The notes under the pieces are model-generated. The model did no database searches, was not told the origin of the DNA, and saw only the letters and a list, made by a program, of their open reading frames with translations. DNA of 64,000 nucleotides, taken from assembly GCA_031556065.1 (NCBI GenBank), contig JAVBTR010000054.1:1-64000 (forward strand). Reading direction: 5' to 3'. The number at the start of each line of letters is the position of its first letter. The first letter of the stretch is position 1. Shown one piece after another: positions 1 to 9,667 of the stretch. The stretch comes from JAVBTR01 sp031556065 (lineage in GTDB: Bacteria > Bacillota > Clostridia > Christensenellales > Aristaeellaceae). Both the position numbers and the translations under genes were made by a program.

Positions 1-68
1 CAGTTGCCCTTGTATTTCCCGCCCCTAATCACCTTTTCAATGGTTTGTAAATTAGCTTCTCTATCCAC
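1..68 (-). CDS. Start of a gene cut by the window edge, possibly GH29 alpha-L-fucosidase
   Basis: An open frame begins at a GTG at position 68 and runs off the window after 22 codons without a stop. A GAGGTGA ribosome binding site lies 5 nt upstream, and the frame begins 14 nt after the GH8 stop codon, so it looks like the next gene of the xylan operon. The visible residues read MDREANLQTIEKVIRGGKYK followed by GN. From memory, clostridial GH29 alpha-L-fucosidases often begin with a similar helix ending in a GKYKDNW-like stretch before the catalytic domain. That match is short, so the family is a guess; the coding start itself is well supported. Confidence 0.45.
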   Translation of the reverse strand, partial: MDREANLQTIEKVIRGGKYKGN

Positions 69-82
69 CTAAGTCACCTCGC

Positions 83-1183
83 CTAATAAATTTTATATTC
101 CCCGGCAAGCATCAAAAGGCAAAAGAAATAAAGACAGTTATCGTAATACCGACGCTGGCCCTTGCGAAGAGGCGTTTCCCAAAAAATCTTGAGCCAGTAT
201 TCGCTATACTTGCCCTCTGTAGCCAGACTGGCTGCCGCATTGGTCGCAATAATGGCAATGGGATGCATGGCCTCCTCTTCAAATGGGTTTCCGTCCAAAT
301 GATAAGCTCGCAGATCATTCAAATCTGCCTTTTCCGCAAAAAAGATTTGGAGATCATCTGCGACCTTGGAAAGCTTTTGATTTTTCCCGAACCAGGCACT
401 GTCCAGCCCTATATTCATGGCTACACGATAGGCATCGGAATAATATTCGAATACCTTCCCAAACATTAACCTCATGCTGCCGTCAAACTCAGCGTATTCC
501 GGGCACATTCCCGTAATAGGGTGTGCGGATTGTGGTACATATTCACGGCTGGCTTTAGCAGCCTTGGCCCAGAAATCCCTGTCCTCTTCATCTGCCCATT
601 TAGCGAACAATTCGTAAAAATGAGGCAGATGATAGCTAGGATCGGAAAAGGGCGTTTCCGGTACGAATTTGATCAAGCAATTCTCCTTATCCCACATAGG
701 GCTGCCATCCGGCTGCAGTTCTTGCTGGTGCAGGCAATGTTTAAGAATATTCCGAGCCTGTACACTGTAATCAAAGGGTGTTTCCCCATCGCCCCAACGG
801 TGAGCTGCAAAGAACAGTGCCAGGGCGTAATACTCTTCCCCGTCCGGCGCAGGGCCTTGAGCGTTGCGTGTGCCATCCAGCTGCACAGACCAGGCAAAAT
901 AACCCTGATACTTGCCGTCTTCATGGTGCATAAAGGTTTTGGAAAACAGCCAAAGCTTATCGAAAATATCCTTTCGATCCATTTGCACGGCCATCATCAT
1001 GCCATAGCTCATACCCTCGGTGCGGGCATCGTTATTGCCCGTATCTACCATGCAAGCCATATGCTCGCCCACTTCAAGGTATATCTTCTCGTCCTCGTCA
1101 AAAAACAGGGTTTGAAAGCTTTCATCTATCTTACTTTTCACCATGGCATCGCTGATCCCGATACGGTTAAACAGGTTTTCCAT
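83..1183 (-). CDS. GH8 reducing-end xylose-releasing exo-oligoxylanase (Rex)
   Basis: This is a 366-residue glycoside hydrolase family 8 protein with no signal peptide, so it acts in the cytoplasm. It closely resembles the Bacillus halodurans Rex enzyme, which removes xylose from the reducing end of xylo-oligosaccharides. The RTEGMSYGMMMAVQMDRKD block holds the likely general acid Glu56, and YYSDAYRVA holds the likely base Asp250. GPAPDGEEYYALALFFA and SDPSYHLPHFYELF are further family blocks. The frame is open further upstream to 1321, but the ATG at 1183 is preceded by AAAGGA and matches the family N-terminus. Its start overlaps the end of the GH39 gene by 17 nt, so the two are translationally coupled. 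Confidence 0.93.
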   Translation of the reverse strand: MENLFNRIGISDAMVKSKIDESFQTLFFDEDEKIYLEVGEHMACMVDTGNNDARTEGMSYGMMMAVQMDRKDIFDKLWLFSKTFMHHEDGKYQGYFAWSVQLDGTRNAQGPAPDGEEYYALALFFAAHRWGDGETPFDYSVQARNILKHCLHQQELQPDGSPMWDKENCLIKFVPETPFSDPSYHLPHFYELFAKWADEEDRDFWAKAAKASREYVPQSAHPITGMCPEYAEFDGSMRLMFGKVFEYYSDAYRVAMNIGLDSAWFGKNQKLSKVADDLQIFFAEKADLNDLRAYHLDGNPFEEEAMHPIAIIATNAAASLATEGKYSEYWLKIFWETPLRKGQRRYYDNCLYFFCLLMLAGEYKIY

Positions 1184-2696
1184 TGTTCGATCCTTTCTGC
1201 GTATACCAGGCATATTCAAATCCCCGGTCGCATTCCTTATCCACTTTATTGAGTTCGAAATACATGACTGCATTGGGCTCCAGCGCCATTTCGATAACCG
1301 CTTCGCCATTTTGAGATTCAATGCTTTGGCTATGGTGATGCGGCCTGGCGCATTGCTTTATAAAGTTGACTTGCTCCTGGCTGGGATTCGACGGCTGCCC
1401 CATTTCATGCCAGGTTTTTCTAGGGTTACAGCTTTGTTCATCCACGCACTTTTTTAACAGGACATACGCCCCATCCCGCGCAGGCAGTTTTGCGCTGATC
1501 TTAAGGCTTTCTTCGCCGCCGATTTGCCAGCAAACGCCCCGGTAGTTCCCATCCGGCTGGCGGGTAATAAGGGCGTTATCAGACCGATATACACACTCGC
1601 CTGTCAGCTTCTTGAAAAATTCGAATACACGGAATGTAGGTTTCTCAATACCACCATTGGCCAGCAGGCCAAAGCCGCCATGAAATGGTGTAAAAGGAAC
1701 GCCGGATTCTTCAAACACATCTCCAAAGGTCCAATAAGAATAGGATGCCGCCACATCACCCAAACGTGAAAGCAATCCTGCCACAATGGCAGCATTATAG
1801 TTCGTATCGTGAATCGGGCACTGTGGCGAATAAGAGGTATTAAACTCAGTAATGTGCATTTCCATGCCTTTATAGCGCGGGAAGCTATCTATTAACCTGC
1901 GGCTATCCATCATTTCAGCCATAAGTGAATCTACCGTGCGCATGGAGTGATAAACATAATGACCTTTATGTTCAGGTGTTTCGGCCATATAAGCATGGCG
2001 TGTTACAAAGTCCAGTGGCACGTCATGTTCATCGCAGTATGTGAGAAAGGTTTTTATGAAATGATGGCAGTTTTCTGTACCGCAAACAGCAGGGCCGCCT
2101 ACTCGCATTTGCGGTAAAATCGCCTTAACCGCTCGAACGCTCATATCATATAGCTTCAGATACTCCTCCAAATCTGCATCTTTCCAGAATCCCGGCAGGT
2201 TGGGCTCATTCCAAACCTCCACAGGCCAAGATGCGACTTCATCTACGCCGTATCGCACCATGAGATGTTCGATCAGTGCTTTGATCAAAGCTTCCCACTC
2301 ACCATAATCTTTAGGCGGTGTTACATTGCCCTTCCAATAAAAAATGGTCTGCGACCCGCTGGCAAGCTTTTGCGGCATAAAACCCAATTCCAAAAATGGC
2401 TTAATATTAAGCTTAAAATATGCATCCATCACACGGTCGAGATATGTAAAGTTATACTCCACATGCCTTTCGCCCTGTTCATCTTCGTAAGCTTGAAAAA
2501 TGGCCATATCATCGCAAAACAGCCCATGACCGCGAATATAAGAAAACCCAATCGCATCCTGCGTGAGCTTTAGCTGGTCCAAATATTCCTGATGGAGCGC
2601 CAAACCCATGCGTCCTGTTCCAATACAGTAATCGGCATGATTATAAAATGCCACCTGTTTTTTAGGATCGATTTGAACTATAAGCTGATTTCCCAT
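1167..2696 (-). CDS. GH39 beta-xylosidase
   Basis: This 509-residue cytoplasmic protein is a GH39 (clan GH-A) glycosidase, a retaining family best known for beta-xylosidases. The acid/base Glu164 sits in VEVWNEPNLPGFW and the nucleophile Glu284 in MHITEFNTSY. A beta-rich C-terminal part follows, as is usual in the family. The ATG at 2696 has AAAGGAG 7-9 nt upstream, and a longer upstream reading lacks such a site. The gene lies 19 nt after GH51 and overlaps GH8. Together these would strip arabinose from xylo-oligosaccharides and then degrade them from both ends. Activity on xylose-containing substrates is inferred from family and operon. Confidence 0.88.
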   Translation of the reverse strand: MGNQLIVQIDPKKQVAFYNHADYCIGTGRMGLALHQEYLDQLKLTQDAIGFSYIRGHGLFCDDMAIFQAYEDEQGERHVEYNFTYLDRVMDAYFKLNIKPFLELGFMPQKLASGSQTIFYWKGNVTPPKDYGEWEALIKALIEHLMVRYGVDEVASWPVEVWNEPNLPGFWKDADLEEYLKLYDMSVRAVKAILPQMRVGGPAVCGTENCHHFIKTFLTYCDEHDVPLDFVTRHAYMAETPEHKGHYVYHSMRTVDSLMAEMMDSRRLIDSFPRYKGMEMHITEFNTSYSPQCPIHDTNYNAAIVAGLLSRLGDVAASYSYWTFGDVFEESGVPFTPFHGGFGLLANGGIEKPTFRVFEFFKKLTGECVYRSDNALITRQPDGNYRGVCWQIGGEESLKISAKLPARDGAYVLLKKCVDEQSCNPRKTWHEMGQPSNPSQEQVNFIKQCARPHHHSQSIESQNGEAVIEMALEPNAVMYFELNKVDKECDRGFEYAWYTQKGSNNGKPV

Positions 2697-2715
2697 GTAC
2701 AACTTCTCCTTTATA

Positions 2716-4200
2716 CTAATTAAGCAGCATTTCCATAACACAGCAAGCAGGTACATCTAAAATGATTTGATTGCCGTTAATGGATTCTATAGGCAAATTT
2801 TGTATGATGATGGTTTCACTCTCGTCAAAAGTGTTATAACTGTTTATTCCTCCTGCAATGTATCGAATCCTTGCCGTAGAAAAAGTTTTTCCAACAAAAT
2901 TGCACTGCAATTGCTGCTCTTGATCCGCAGACAGATTAACCAGTGTTACATGCACGTCACCCTTTTCATTTTCCGATGCGCTGACTTGCAGTGCAGGTAC
3001 GGTTGCGCCTTCCGGCCCCGAAAGTTCTTGTTGTACATGGCTCTCGATCAGCGTTGCATCCTGATGCCCTTTGAACAAATCAAACACATGATAGGTGGGC
3101 GTTAAAATCATCTGCGCTTCCTTGGTGAGGATAACCGACTGAAGCACATTCACCATCTGCGCCAGGTTTGCCATTTTTACCCGCTGGGAATGAGAATTGA
3201 AAATATTCAGTGTGACTGCTGCCACAATGGCATCCCGCATGGTGTTTTGCTGGAAAAGAAAACCTGGGTTGGTACCTTCATCAACCTGATGCCACGTGCC
3301 CCATTCATCTACGATAATTGCCACCCGCCCAGCCGGATCGAACCTATCCATCACATGCTTATGGCGCAAAATCAGCTCATCCATATAAAGAGCGCGGCGA
3401 AGACTGCGATAATATTGGCCCTGATCAATACCCACCGCCGGGGCTTTTTCCTCCCAGGGGTATTCTTCGGTAGCGTAATATTTAGGCATGGTGTAATAAT
3501 GCAGGGATAAGCCATCCATCTGTTTTCCAATCAAACGCATAAGCGTTTCCGTCCACTCATAATCGTTCCCATTGGCACCGCACGCAATCTTAAACAACTT
3601 TTCACCGCTTGCGTTTCTAAGAAAATGAGCGAACTGCCTATAAACATCTGCGTAATATTCCGCGCGCATAAAACCCCAGTTTTCATTGCCAATGCCGAAA
3701 TACTTAAGCCGCCATGGTTCCTCCCGGCCATTTTGGCGCCGCATGTCCGCCATGGGTGATTTACCCTGCATGGTGATATAGTCTACCCATTCACACATTT
3801 CACGAGGGGTTCCGGTACCAACATTCCCGGCTATATAAGGTTCGCAGCCTACCTGTGCACAAAAATCCAAAAACTCATGGGTGCCAAAAGAATTATCCTC
3901 CGTAACGCCGCCCCAGGTGGTGTTCACAATGCTTTTGCGTTCATTCTTGGGGCCGACGCCGTCGCGCCAGTTATAGAATTCCGCGAAGCATCCGCCCGGC
4001 CAACGCAATACCGGAACCTTGATCTTTTTCAGCGCCTCCACCACATCGGTACGGATACCCCGAATATTAGGGATGGGGCTTTGCTCTCCTACGAAAATGC
4101 CTCCGTAAATACCGGCCCCTAAATGCTCTGAAAAGTGGCCATATATGTTTTTATCGATCTTGCTATACTTTCTTCCGGCATTCACAAACAATTGCATCAT
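2716..4200 (-). CDS. GH51 alpha-L-arabinofuranosidase
   Basis: This 494-residue GH51 enzyme removes alpha-L-arabinofuranosyl side groups from arabinoxylan or arabinan oligosaccharides. The N-terminal block IYGHFSEHLGAGIYGGI and the LRWPGGCFAEFYNWRDGVGP block are typical. Acid/base Glu173 lies in YFGIGNENWGFMRAEYY and nucleophile Glu299 in AIIVDEWGTWHQ. There is no signal peptide, so the substrate must be imported first, consistent with the ABC importer upstream in the same operon. Two adjacent ATGs are possible starts; an AAAGGAG lies 11 nt before the first. Length and domain layout are those of full-size family members. Confidence 0.93.
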   Translation of the reverse strand: MMQLFVNAGRKYSKIDKNIYGHFSEHLGAGIYGGIFVGEQSPIPNIRGIRTDVVEALKKIKVPVLRWPGGCFAEFYNWRDGVGPKNERKSIVNTTWGGVTEDNSFGTHEFLDFCAQVGCEPYIAGNVGTGTPREMCEWVDYITMQGKSPMADMRRQNGREEPWRLKYFGIGNENWGFMRAEYYADVYRQFAHFLRNASGEKLFKIACGANGNDYEWTETLMRLIGKQMDGLSLHYYTMPKYYATEEYPWEEKAPAVGIDQGQYYRSLRRALYMDELILRHKHVMDRFDPAGRVAIIVDEWGTWHQVDEGTNPGFLFQQNTMRDAIVAAVTLNIFNSHSQRVKMANLAQMVNVLQSVILTKEAQMILTPTYHVFDLFKGHQDATLIESHVQQELSGPEGATVPALQVSASENEKGDVHVTLVNLSADQEQQLQCNFVGKTFSTARIRYIAGGINSYNTFDESETIIIQNLPIESINGNQIILDVPACCVMEMLLN

Positions 4201-4216
4201 GGCAGTTTACGCTCCT

Positions 4217-5710
4217 TTATCGCTGGCTAATTCGATCCATCCAGAACCTTGTTAAGGGGGTGGGTTTCATAGCCGCTGCTTTTGCAGTATCGGCAAAAAC
4301 CATTGTTATGTCCTGCCGGCCATATTCAGGCCAATAGGGCATGGCCGAACCATCCCCATCCAACCCATTGGGATCGCCTTCTTTGATGAACTCTGCCCAA
4401 TAATTGCACATCTGCCGAGCCAGATCATAATGCTTGCCCACAAATGGACGCCAGCATTTATTCAATGTTTCAAAGAAAAACCACAAATCCACGGAGTGGA
4501 ATGTGCCAGGATCATCCGGGCCGGGTATCGTAGCATCAAAAATATAGTAATAGCTCTTTTGTCCCCGTTTAGCACGGGCTTCGCACAACGCACGTTTTGC
4601 TATATCCACTGTGCTTACACAGCTTTTTCCAATCATTTCGTCGAGGGTTTCAGCTTCGCAAAGCTTCATAAACGCATCCGCTTGATCCCCAAAGAGTATT
4701 GTTGCATTTTGAACAAATGCTTCCCTAGAATCGGCATCCATCTGATCGAAAAACTCGCTGGATGTCATGCCGATCATGATCGGTACATCAAGGCACTCTC
4801 CGCGTAGCATATTTCCTAGATTATCACCCAGATGGAATAAACCATCTTCTACTGTGCCAAAGTGATCATCATATTCCAAGACTTTATCGCGGATATATTC
4901 AGCATCCAACCTACGGGCCTCCTTAAGCGTTTTGACACCTAAGAAAGCAAAGAAGTCTTCACCGTGTTTTTCAGCTTCCGCAAGGGTTCTTTGGGGAAAA
5001 CGCGAACGATAGCATGCTACAAAAGCACCGCTTTCGATGATGGCAGCCTGGCAAAATCCTCCGTTTTGGGGTGATGTTAATTGGGTCATCACGCTGCCGC
5101 CGCCAGCAGATTGCCCTGCAATGGTGATCCTGTTAGGATCGCCGCCAAAGGCTGCGATATTGCGTTTGACCCAATTGGTGCCCGCCTGCTGATCTAAGTT
5201 GCCAAAGTTGGCAGGTGCATCCGGGTTTTCTTTGGTAATCTCCGGGTGGCACAAAAACCCAAATGCATTGGTGCGGTAGTTCACCGTTACCACAATGACA
5301 CCACGTCTTGAAATACGTTCGCCATCAAACTCCATTTCATTAGGCGAGCCCATCTGCAACGCACCGCCGAAATACCACACCAATACCGGCAACTTTTCAT
5401 CAGCACTAATGGCAGGTGTCCAAACATTTAAGGTTAGGCAATCCTCACTCATAGGTGCATCGGGCATGCAAAGCCATTCCCGCTCATAAAGTGTTTTTCC
5501 GCCTATAATCTGCTTTCGCTGCATGGACATGGGGCCAAAGGCATCGCAACTTTTCACACCATCCCACTTTCGGGCAGGCTTCGGCGGCGCAAAGCGCAGC
5601 TCCCCCACCGGCGGTGCCGCAAAAGGAATGCCCTTAAAAACAGTGATCCTTGGATCCGATGCAGGAATCCCGGCTACAACGCCTGTTTCAACAGTCACTT
5701 GGCGCAGCAT
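4217..5710 (-). CDS. Type-B carboxylesterase (esterase_B family)
   Basis: This 497-residue alpha/beta-hydrolase has the carboxylesterase type-B layout. The nucleophile Ser201 lies in TIAGQSAGGGSVMTQL, the SEDCLTLNVWTP block is present, and GGDPNRITIAG precedes the nucleophile elbow. The oxyanion block reads WYFGGALQMG instead of the common HGGGF form. No signal peptide is seen. In this operon the likely role is removal of acyl groups (acetyl or aromatic) from imported xylo-oligosaccharides, but the sequence does not fix the acyl group. An upstream in-frame GTG at 5719 is possible, but the AGGAG site is only 1 nt from it and 10 nt from the ATG at 5710, so the ATG is preferred. Confidence 0.85.
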   Translation of the reverse strand: MLRQVTVETGVVAGIPASDPRITVFKGIPFAAPPVGELRFAPPKPARKWDGVKSCDAFGPMSMQRKQIIGGKTLYEREWLCMPDAPMSEDCLTLNVWTPAISADEKLPVLVWYFGGALQMGSPNEMEFDGERISRRGVIVVTVNYRTNAFGFLCHPEITKENPDAPANFGNLDQQAGTNWVKRNIAAFGGDPNRITIAGQSAGGGSVMTQLTSPQNGGFCQAAIIESGAFVACYRSRFPQRTLAEAEKHGEDFFAFLGVKTLKEARRLDAEYIRDKVLEYDDHFGTVEDGLFHLGDNLGNMLRGECLDVPIMIGMTSSEFFDQMDADSREAFVQNATILFGDQADAFMKLCEAETLDEMIGKSCVSTVDIAKRALCEARAKRGQKSYYYIFDATIPGPDDPGTFHSVDLWFFFETLNKCWRPFVGKHYDLARQMCNYWAEFIKEGDPNGLDGDGSAMPYWPEYGRQDITMVFADTAKAAAMKPTPLTRFWMDRISQR

Positions 5711-5723
5711 ATGGTTCACGCTC

Positions 5724-6269
5724 CTATAAATAAATTTCTATTGCCTTTGCCACTTGCTCTGCAGCAATGGCTATCCCTTCGTCATTGAGATGTATCTGAT
5801 CATCTCCGATATATTTCGATGGCTCAACCGCGAAAGGCGTGTATAAATCATTTACCATTAACCCCTCCTGCTTTGCTAAACGGCGAAGCGCATCATTAAA
5901 GCGTTCCACCTCTTTAAGAGGGCCTGCAAGCCAAGGGGTTGTCAGCGCTATAATTACCTTTATATCAGGCGCAATTTGCTTTCGAAGCACCCGAACAATA
6001 CGCCCCATATCCCGCTCGTACTCTTCAATAGGGGTGTATGTGCTGCCTTCCTGGTAGTTATCGCCGATATCCCAAAACCCGTTGTTAAGATGCACAATAT
6101 GGGGATCGGGCATTTGAGGAAGCCAAAACCTAAGAGAGTTCAAGGTGTAATCCGACCAGCGCCCATTATCCATGGGGCCAAAAACATTAGCGCGTCCGCT
6201 TAAAAGTGCCTTAACCTTGGGCTGGTACGCCATGCGAATGGAATCGCCCAGCAACAATACGTTTTTCAT
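5724..6269 (-). CDS. SGNH/GDSL-family esterase
   Basis: A 181-residue SGNH hydrolase. Block I is LLLGDSIRMAY with the catalytic Ser, an HLNNGFWDIGDNY segment supplies the block III Asn region, and block V is DDQIHLNDEGIAIAA with the catalytic Asp and His. No signal peptide is present, so it is intracellular. It overlaps the GH43 gene by 4 nt (ATGA), indicating tight coupling. Carbohydrate acetyl-esterases commonly have this fold, and deacetylation of imported xylo-oligosaccharides fits the neighbours, but other acyl esters cannot be excluded. Confidence 0.85.
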   Translation of the reverse strand: MKNVLLLGDSIRMAYQPKVKALLSGRANVFGPMDNGRWSDYTLNSLRFWLPQMPDPHIVHLNNGFWDIGDNYQEGSTYTPIEEYERDMGRIVRVLRKQIAPDIKVIIALTTPWLAGPLKEVERFNDALRRLAKQEGLMVNDLYTPFAVEPSKYIGDDQIHLNDEGIAIAAEQVAKAIEIYL

Positions 6270-7840
6270 AAAACATTCTCACTTTGCACGTTATAGCAAA
6301 AATTCTTAAATACGGCATAGCCGCCCGTTTGCTTCGTTGCATAACAAAACAAGCCCCCGCGGCAGCCCATAAAATGGTCGAGGCGATAAACAAGCTTATG
6401 GGCTTTCCCAATGGTGCGCCACTCACCTGCTTCTTCTTTGAAGAAAAACGTTACCATATCTGCCAGGTTTTCAAAATCAAAGCAAGCCTTGATCTGTACT
6501 TTTGCACAGCCAAGCAAAATACGCTCACGTTCCAGGATGGGTTCTTGAGATGGTCCGATGGCATAGGGTGCCGCTTTTGCTTCCCTTGATATGAAGCATA
6601 GATAAAGTGCCTGTCTACTCTTCGTGACTGCCACCTTTGCAAAACAGCCCTGCAGTGCGCAAAGCCCCGCATAATCCCCATCATTAAGATTGGTTGCATC
6701 CAATTCAACAGTCATCTCGCACTTAAGCCCCATGGCACGCTGTGTTAAGGTGTTTGGTGCTTCCTCCAGGCCGTTCACAATACAGCCGGCAGTTAACCGC
6801 AGCCCCTTTGGTGTGAGTGCCCAGCTGTTAGGGTCCGGTTCATGGTTCCATTGCCACAGTGAGGATAAGCCGCTGTTCCGAAACGAATCACTTGCATATA
6901 ATGGCGTATAGATATGCCCTGGTCTTGTACTGCGGTTTTCCGGTTGTTGCAGAACATCTGCCACCTTTGGGAACCCGTCCTCCCACACAAATGGCAGCAG
7001 CACAGGCATTCTGCCTGCGGCACCACGATCCTGGAACAACATTAAAAACCATTTGCCATCGGGGGTATCGATCACGCCGCCTTGGGCAACACCCATGCCA
7101 TGAAAGCCAAAATCTCTTTGAAGGATATCCCCGCCTATGAACTCACCTTCGATGCTATCCGCCCTAAAACATGCCTGTGTTCGAGGCTTTCCACGTTCCC
7201 AGTGGATAAGAAAGAGGTAATAGTATCCCTTGATCTTATATAAATGCGCTCCTTCATAGCCAAGCATGATCTCTTTCGAATCACATACTGCCAAGCGATC
7301 AAGCCCGCCTATCTTAGGGCCGGACAAGTCGTCGTTCAGCTCCGTAATGCGAATTTGACGGTTGCCATGGGCAATGTAAACACGTCCATCATCGTCGAAC
7401 AAGAGGGATGCATCGTAATAAAATCCTTCCACGACCCGGCTTTGCCATGGCCCTTGTGGCTTTTTAGAAGTGAAGTGATAGGTCAGTTCCGTATCCTTGC
7501 ATATGAAAAGCACATGAAAGAGTCCTTTATAATACCGAAGCGTCCCTGCCCACATGCCATGACCGTAGATATGGCCCCCTTTAAGCATTTGTGAAGGGTG
7601 ATCGCCAAGGGCCTGAAAAACATAGCTGCAATGTTCCCAGTTGATCAAATCATACGACCTAAGTATTTGTGCACCCGGAAACATGTGCATTGTTGTCGTA
7701 ATCATATAGTAGGTATCTTGGACCCGGATCACATCCGGATCCGGATAGTCCCCATAGATTACCGGATCGCCTCCGTGCATTGTACCCGCCTCTTCCCTAT
7801 TCTTAATAGCCATATATTTTAAATCGATTAATAAAAGCAC
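6266..7840 (-). CDS. GH43 beta-xylosidase/arabinofuranosidase with C-terminal beta-sandwich
   Basis: This 524-residue protein has an N-terminal five-bladed GH43 propeller (about residues 22-315) and a C-terminal beta-sandwich of the kind common in GH43 xylosidases. The catalytic base is Asp34 in GDYPDPDVIRV, the pKa-tuning Asp143 lies in YYDASLLFDDDG, and the general acid Glu196 is in IMLGYEGAHLYKIKG. The chosen start is a GTG at 7840 with GGAGG 5 nt upstream; the in-frame ATGs at 7813 and 7780 have weaker sites. It is the first enzyme gene after the binding protein and is separated from it by a terminator-like hairpin. Exact substrate (xylose or arabinose linkages) is not decided by the sequence. 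Confidence 0.88.
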   Translation of the reverse strand: MLLLIDLKYMAIKNREEAGTMHGGDPVIYGDYPDPDVIRVQDTYYMITTTMHMFPGAQILRSYDLINWEHCSYVFQALGDHPSQMLKGGHIYGHGMWAGTLRYYKGLFHVLFICKDTELTYHFTSKKPQGPWQSRVVEGFYYDASLLFDDDGRVYIAHGNRQIRITELNDDLSGPKIGGLDRLAVCDSKEIMLGYEGAHLYKIKGYYYLFLIHWERGKPRTQACFRADSIEGEFIGGDILQRDFGFHGMGVAQGGVIDTPDGKWFLMLFQDRGAAGRMPVLLPFVWEDGFPKVADVLQQPENRSTRPGHIYTPLYASDSFRNSGLSSLWQWNHEPDPNSWALTPKGLRLTAGCIVNGLEEAPNTLTQRAMGLKCEMTVELDATNLNDGDYAGLCALQGCFAKVAVTKSRQALYLCFISREAKAAPYAIGPSQEPILERERILLGCAKVQIKACFDFENLADMVTFFFKEEAGEWRTIGKAHKLVYRLDHFMGCRGGLFCYATKQTGGYAVFKNFCYNVQSENVL

Positions 7841-7855
7841 TAAACCTCCGGTTTT

Positions 7856-7902
7856 CCAAAAAGGGCTACTGTAACACGATCGATCGTAGTACAGCAGCCC
7901 CT
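7856..7902 (-). terminator. Terminator or attenuator hairpin after the operon A binding-protein gene
   Basis: An 11-bp stem with one mismatch (7863-7873 with 7890-7900) is followed on the minus strand by five T residues. It sits directly between the binding-protein gene and GH43. Partial termination here would give more binding protein than enzyme mRNA. The loop contains a short CGATCGATCG palindrome. Confidence 0.75.
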
Positions 7903-7916
7903 TAAGATTATGCGGG

Positions 7917-9605
7917 TTACTCAGCCAAAGCCTTGGCTCTTTCGTCGATCAACGCCTGATACTTGTTCATATCATACGCAACCAGATCATTAAAGCCGAA
8001 ACCTTCAACATCGGCCTTCATCTGCGCCCATAGCGCGTCAAATTCGGCTTGATCCTTTGCAAAGATCATCTTCCACGATGCATCGCAAACGATGGGGCCG
8101 CAGCTGGTTCTGATCAACGCAATGTCCGTGGAATCGGCGGGGAGATTGACGTTCACAAAAGGAACGACACCAATGAGATCGTTTTTCCGCAGGTAGTCAA
8201 CCGGATTCTCTGCGTCAAAGCGTTCTGCCCAGGCTCTAAGCGTGGTGGTCTTAGCCTTTTCCACCTCTGCAGGCCAGTAGTTAAACACAAAGGATTGGCC
8301 GGTTTTCGGGTTGGTGGACAGGGCTGCTACCATCCATTGGTTCACCTGTAGCATGCCGTCCGCATACAGACCGCCACCGAACTCTTCCGGCACGGGAGAG
8401 TTATCCATCAATGCATACTCGCCCGCCGCGGTGCGTACATACCCCTTGCCATCCGCTGCATCTTCATAGATGAAGCCTTCGATGCCGCCGTGGATCGTCT
8501 GTGCCCCTTCGGAGTTAGACATCCAGTCCAGGATCATGGCCACACGGGCTTTTTTCTCGGGATCGTTGGTGCCACAGGCAAAGGCTCGGCCTGTGCCATA
8601 GTAGGGATCGGAGGGCTGATAGATTTTCATGTCGGCGATGGGAAGCATCATGTAGTTCTCTCCCTGATTGCCGCGCTCAGTGGTGTTCCAGAAGCCTTGC
8701 TGCCAATCGTTCCAGATCAGGAACGCGCGCTTGGAGTTGAACTTTTGGTTTACGGAGTCCCAGTTTTGCGTTCCGGAGTCGGGGTCAAGTACGCCAGCTT
8801 GATTAGCTTCAAAATAGAACTGCAGGATCTTCTTGTAGGCGCTGTTGTCATCGGTCAAGGGAATCATTTTATTTTCTACATCGATCATGATCGAACCGTT
8901 GACCTCTTGGCCATACCATTTGGTAAGCTGGTTAACGTTCTCGATGGTGTTGCCGTCCCAGTCAGGCCATAGGGTGATGCCATAGCTGGCATCGCCGGCG
9001 GCATTGGTGGGATGCTTTTCCTGCATAGCCTTTAGCGCGGCAACCAAATCAGACAGGTTCTTGATATCGGGTGCACCGATTTCCGCATAATAGTCCCATG
9101 GAACAGTAGGTGCCGTACCGGGAATGATGGGGCTAAAGTAGGTTGCACTTGTGTCGGCAAGCTCGCAAGGCCATGCATAGTACACGCCCTCGCCTACGCC
9201 TTCCAAGGAAGCGTTGTAGTAGTCAAGCTGGCTCTTGTACTTGTCAAAAGCCTCAAGACCTTTCATTTCCTCGGTGATATCATAGATCAAGCCGGCGGAC
9301 AAGCAAGACTGAATGTCCACGTTGTCCAATATGACCAGATCTCCCAGATAGCCGGTGGCAGAGCGAGCGGCAAAAATATCCGCACCTGCGACCTGTGGCG
9401 CAATGATACTTAGCGTTACGTTGAACTTTTCTTTGAGCAGCTTTGCGGTCCATCCGATCTGCTCTCCTTGGAAGTTAGCGGGTTGTGAGTACACTTCGAT
9501 GGTCATGGGTGCAAGTTCTGTGCCGGAGTCGGTTCCAAGTGCCGTCGCGCTAATTGATAGTAGCATGACAAGAGACAAAACCATAGCGAGTACCTTCCTA
9601 AACAT
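7917..9605 (-). CDS. Extracellular sugar-binding protein of an ABC importer (operon A)
   Basis: A 562-residue solute-binding protein of the large LplA-like group. The first 23 or so residues form a signal peptide (MFRKVLAMVLSLVMLLSISA then TALG) without a lipobox cysteine, so it may be anchored or released in a way not obvious from the sequence. The mature part begins with an APMTIEVYSQ strand typical of periplasmic-binding-protein folds. It follows two permease genes in the same operon and precedes the xylan enzymes, so xylo-oligosaccharides are the probable ligand. Its start has a clear AGGGGAGG site. Confidence 0.88.
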   Translation of the reverse strand: MFRKVLAMVLSLVMLLSISATALGTDSGTELAPMTIEVYSQPANFQGEQIGWTAKLLKEKFNVTLSIIAPQVAGADIFAARSATGYLGDLVILDNVDIQSCLSAGLIYDITEEMKGLEAFDKYKSQLDYYNASLEGVGEGVYYAWPCELADTSATYFSPIIPGTAPTVPWDYYAEIGAPDIKNLSDLVAALKAMQEKHPTNAAGDASYGITLWPDWDGNTIENVNQLTKWYGQEVNGSIMIDVENKMIPLTDDNSAYKKILQFYFEANQAGVLDPDSGTQNWDSVNQKFNSKRAFLIWNDWQQGFWNTTERGNQGENYMMLPIADMKIYQPSDPYYGTGRAFACGTNDPEKKARVAMILDWMSNSEGAQTIHGGIEGFIYEDAADGKGYVRTAAGEYALMDNSPVPEEFGGGLYADGMLQVNQWMVAALSTNPKTGQSFVFNYWPAEVEKAKTTTLRAWAERFDAENPVDYLRKNDLIGVVPFVNVNLPADSTDIALIRTSCGPIVCDASWKMIFAKDQAEFDALWAQMKADVEGFGFNDLVAYDMNKYQALIDERAKALAE

Positions 9606-9667
9606 TGTATCCTCCCCTTACTTTGAAATATATGTATAATCCGATCCATTTGCCGGATTATCATTCT

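Noticed and set aside
521..1252. 243-residue plus-strand open frame opposite GH8
   Set aside because: It is the antisense shadow of the strongly supported GH8 gene, with no ribosome binding site or recognisable motif.
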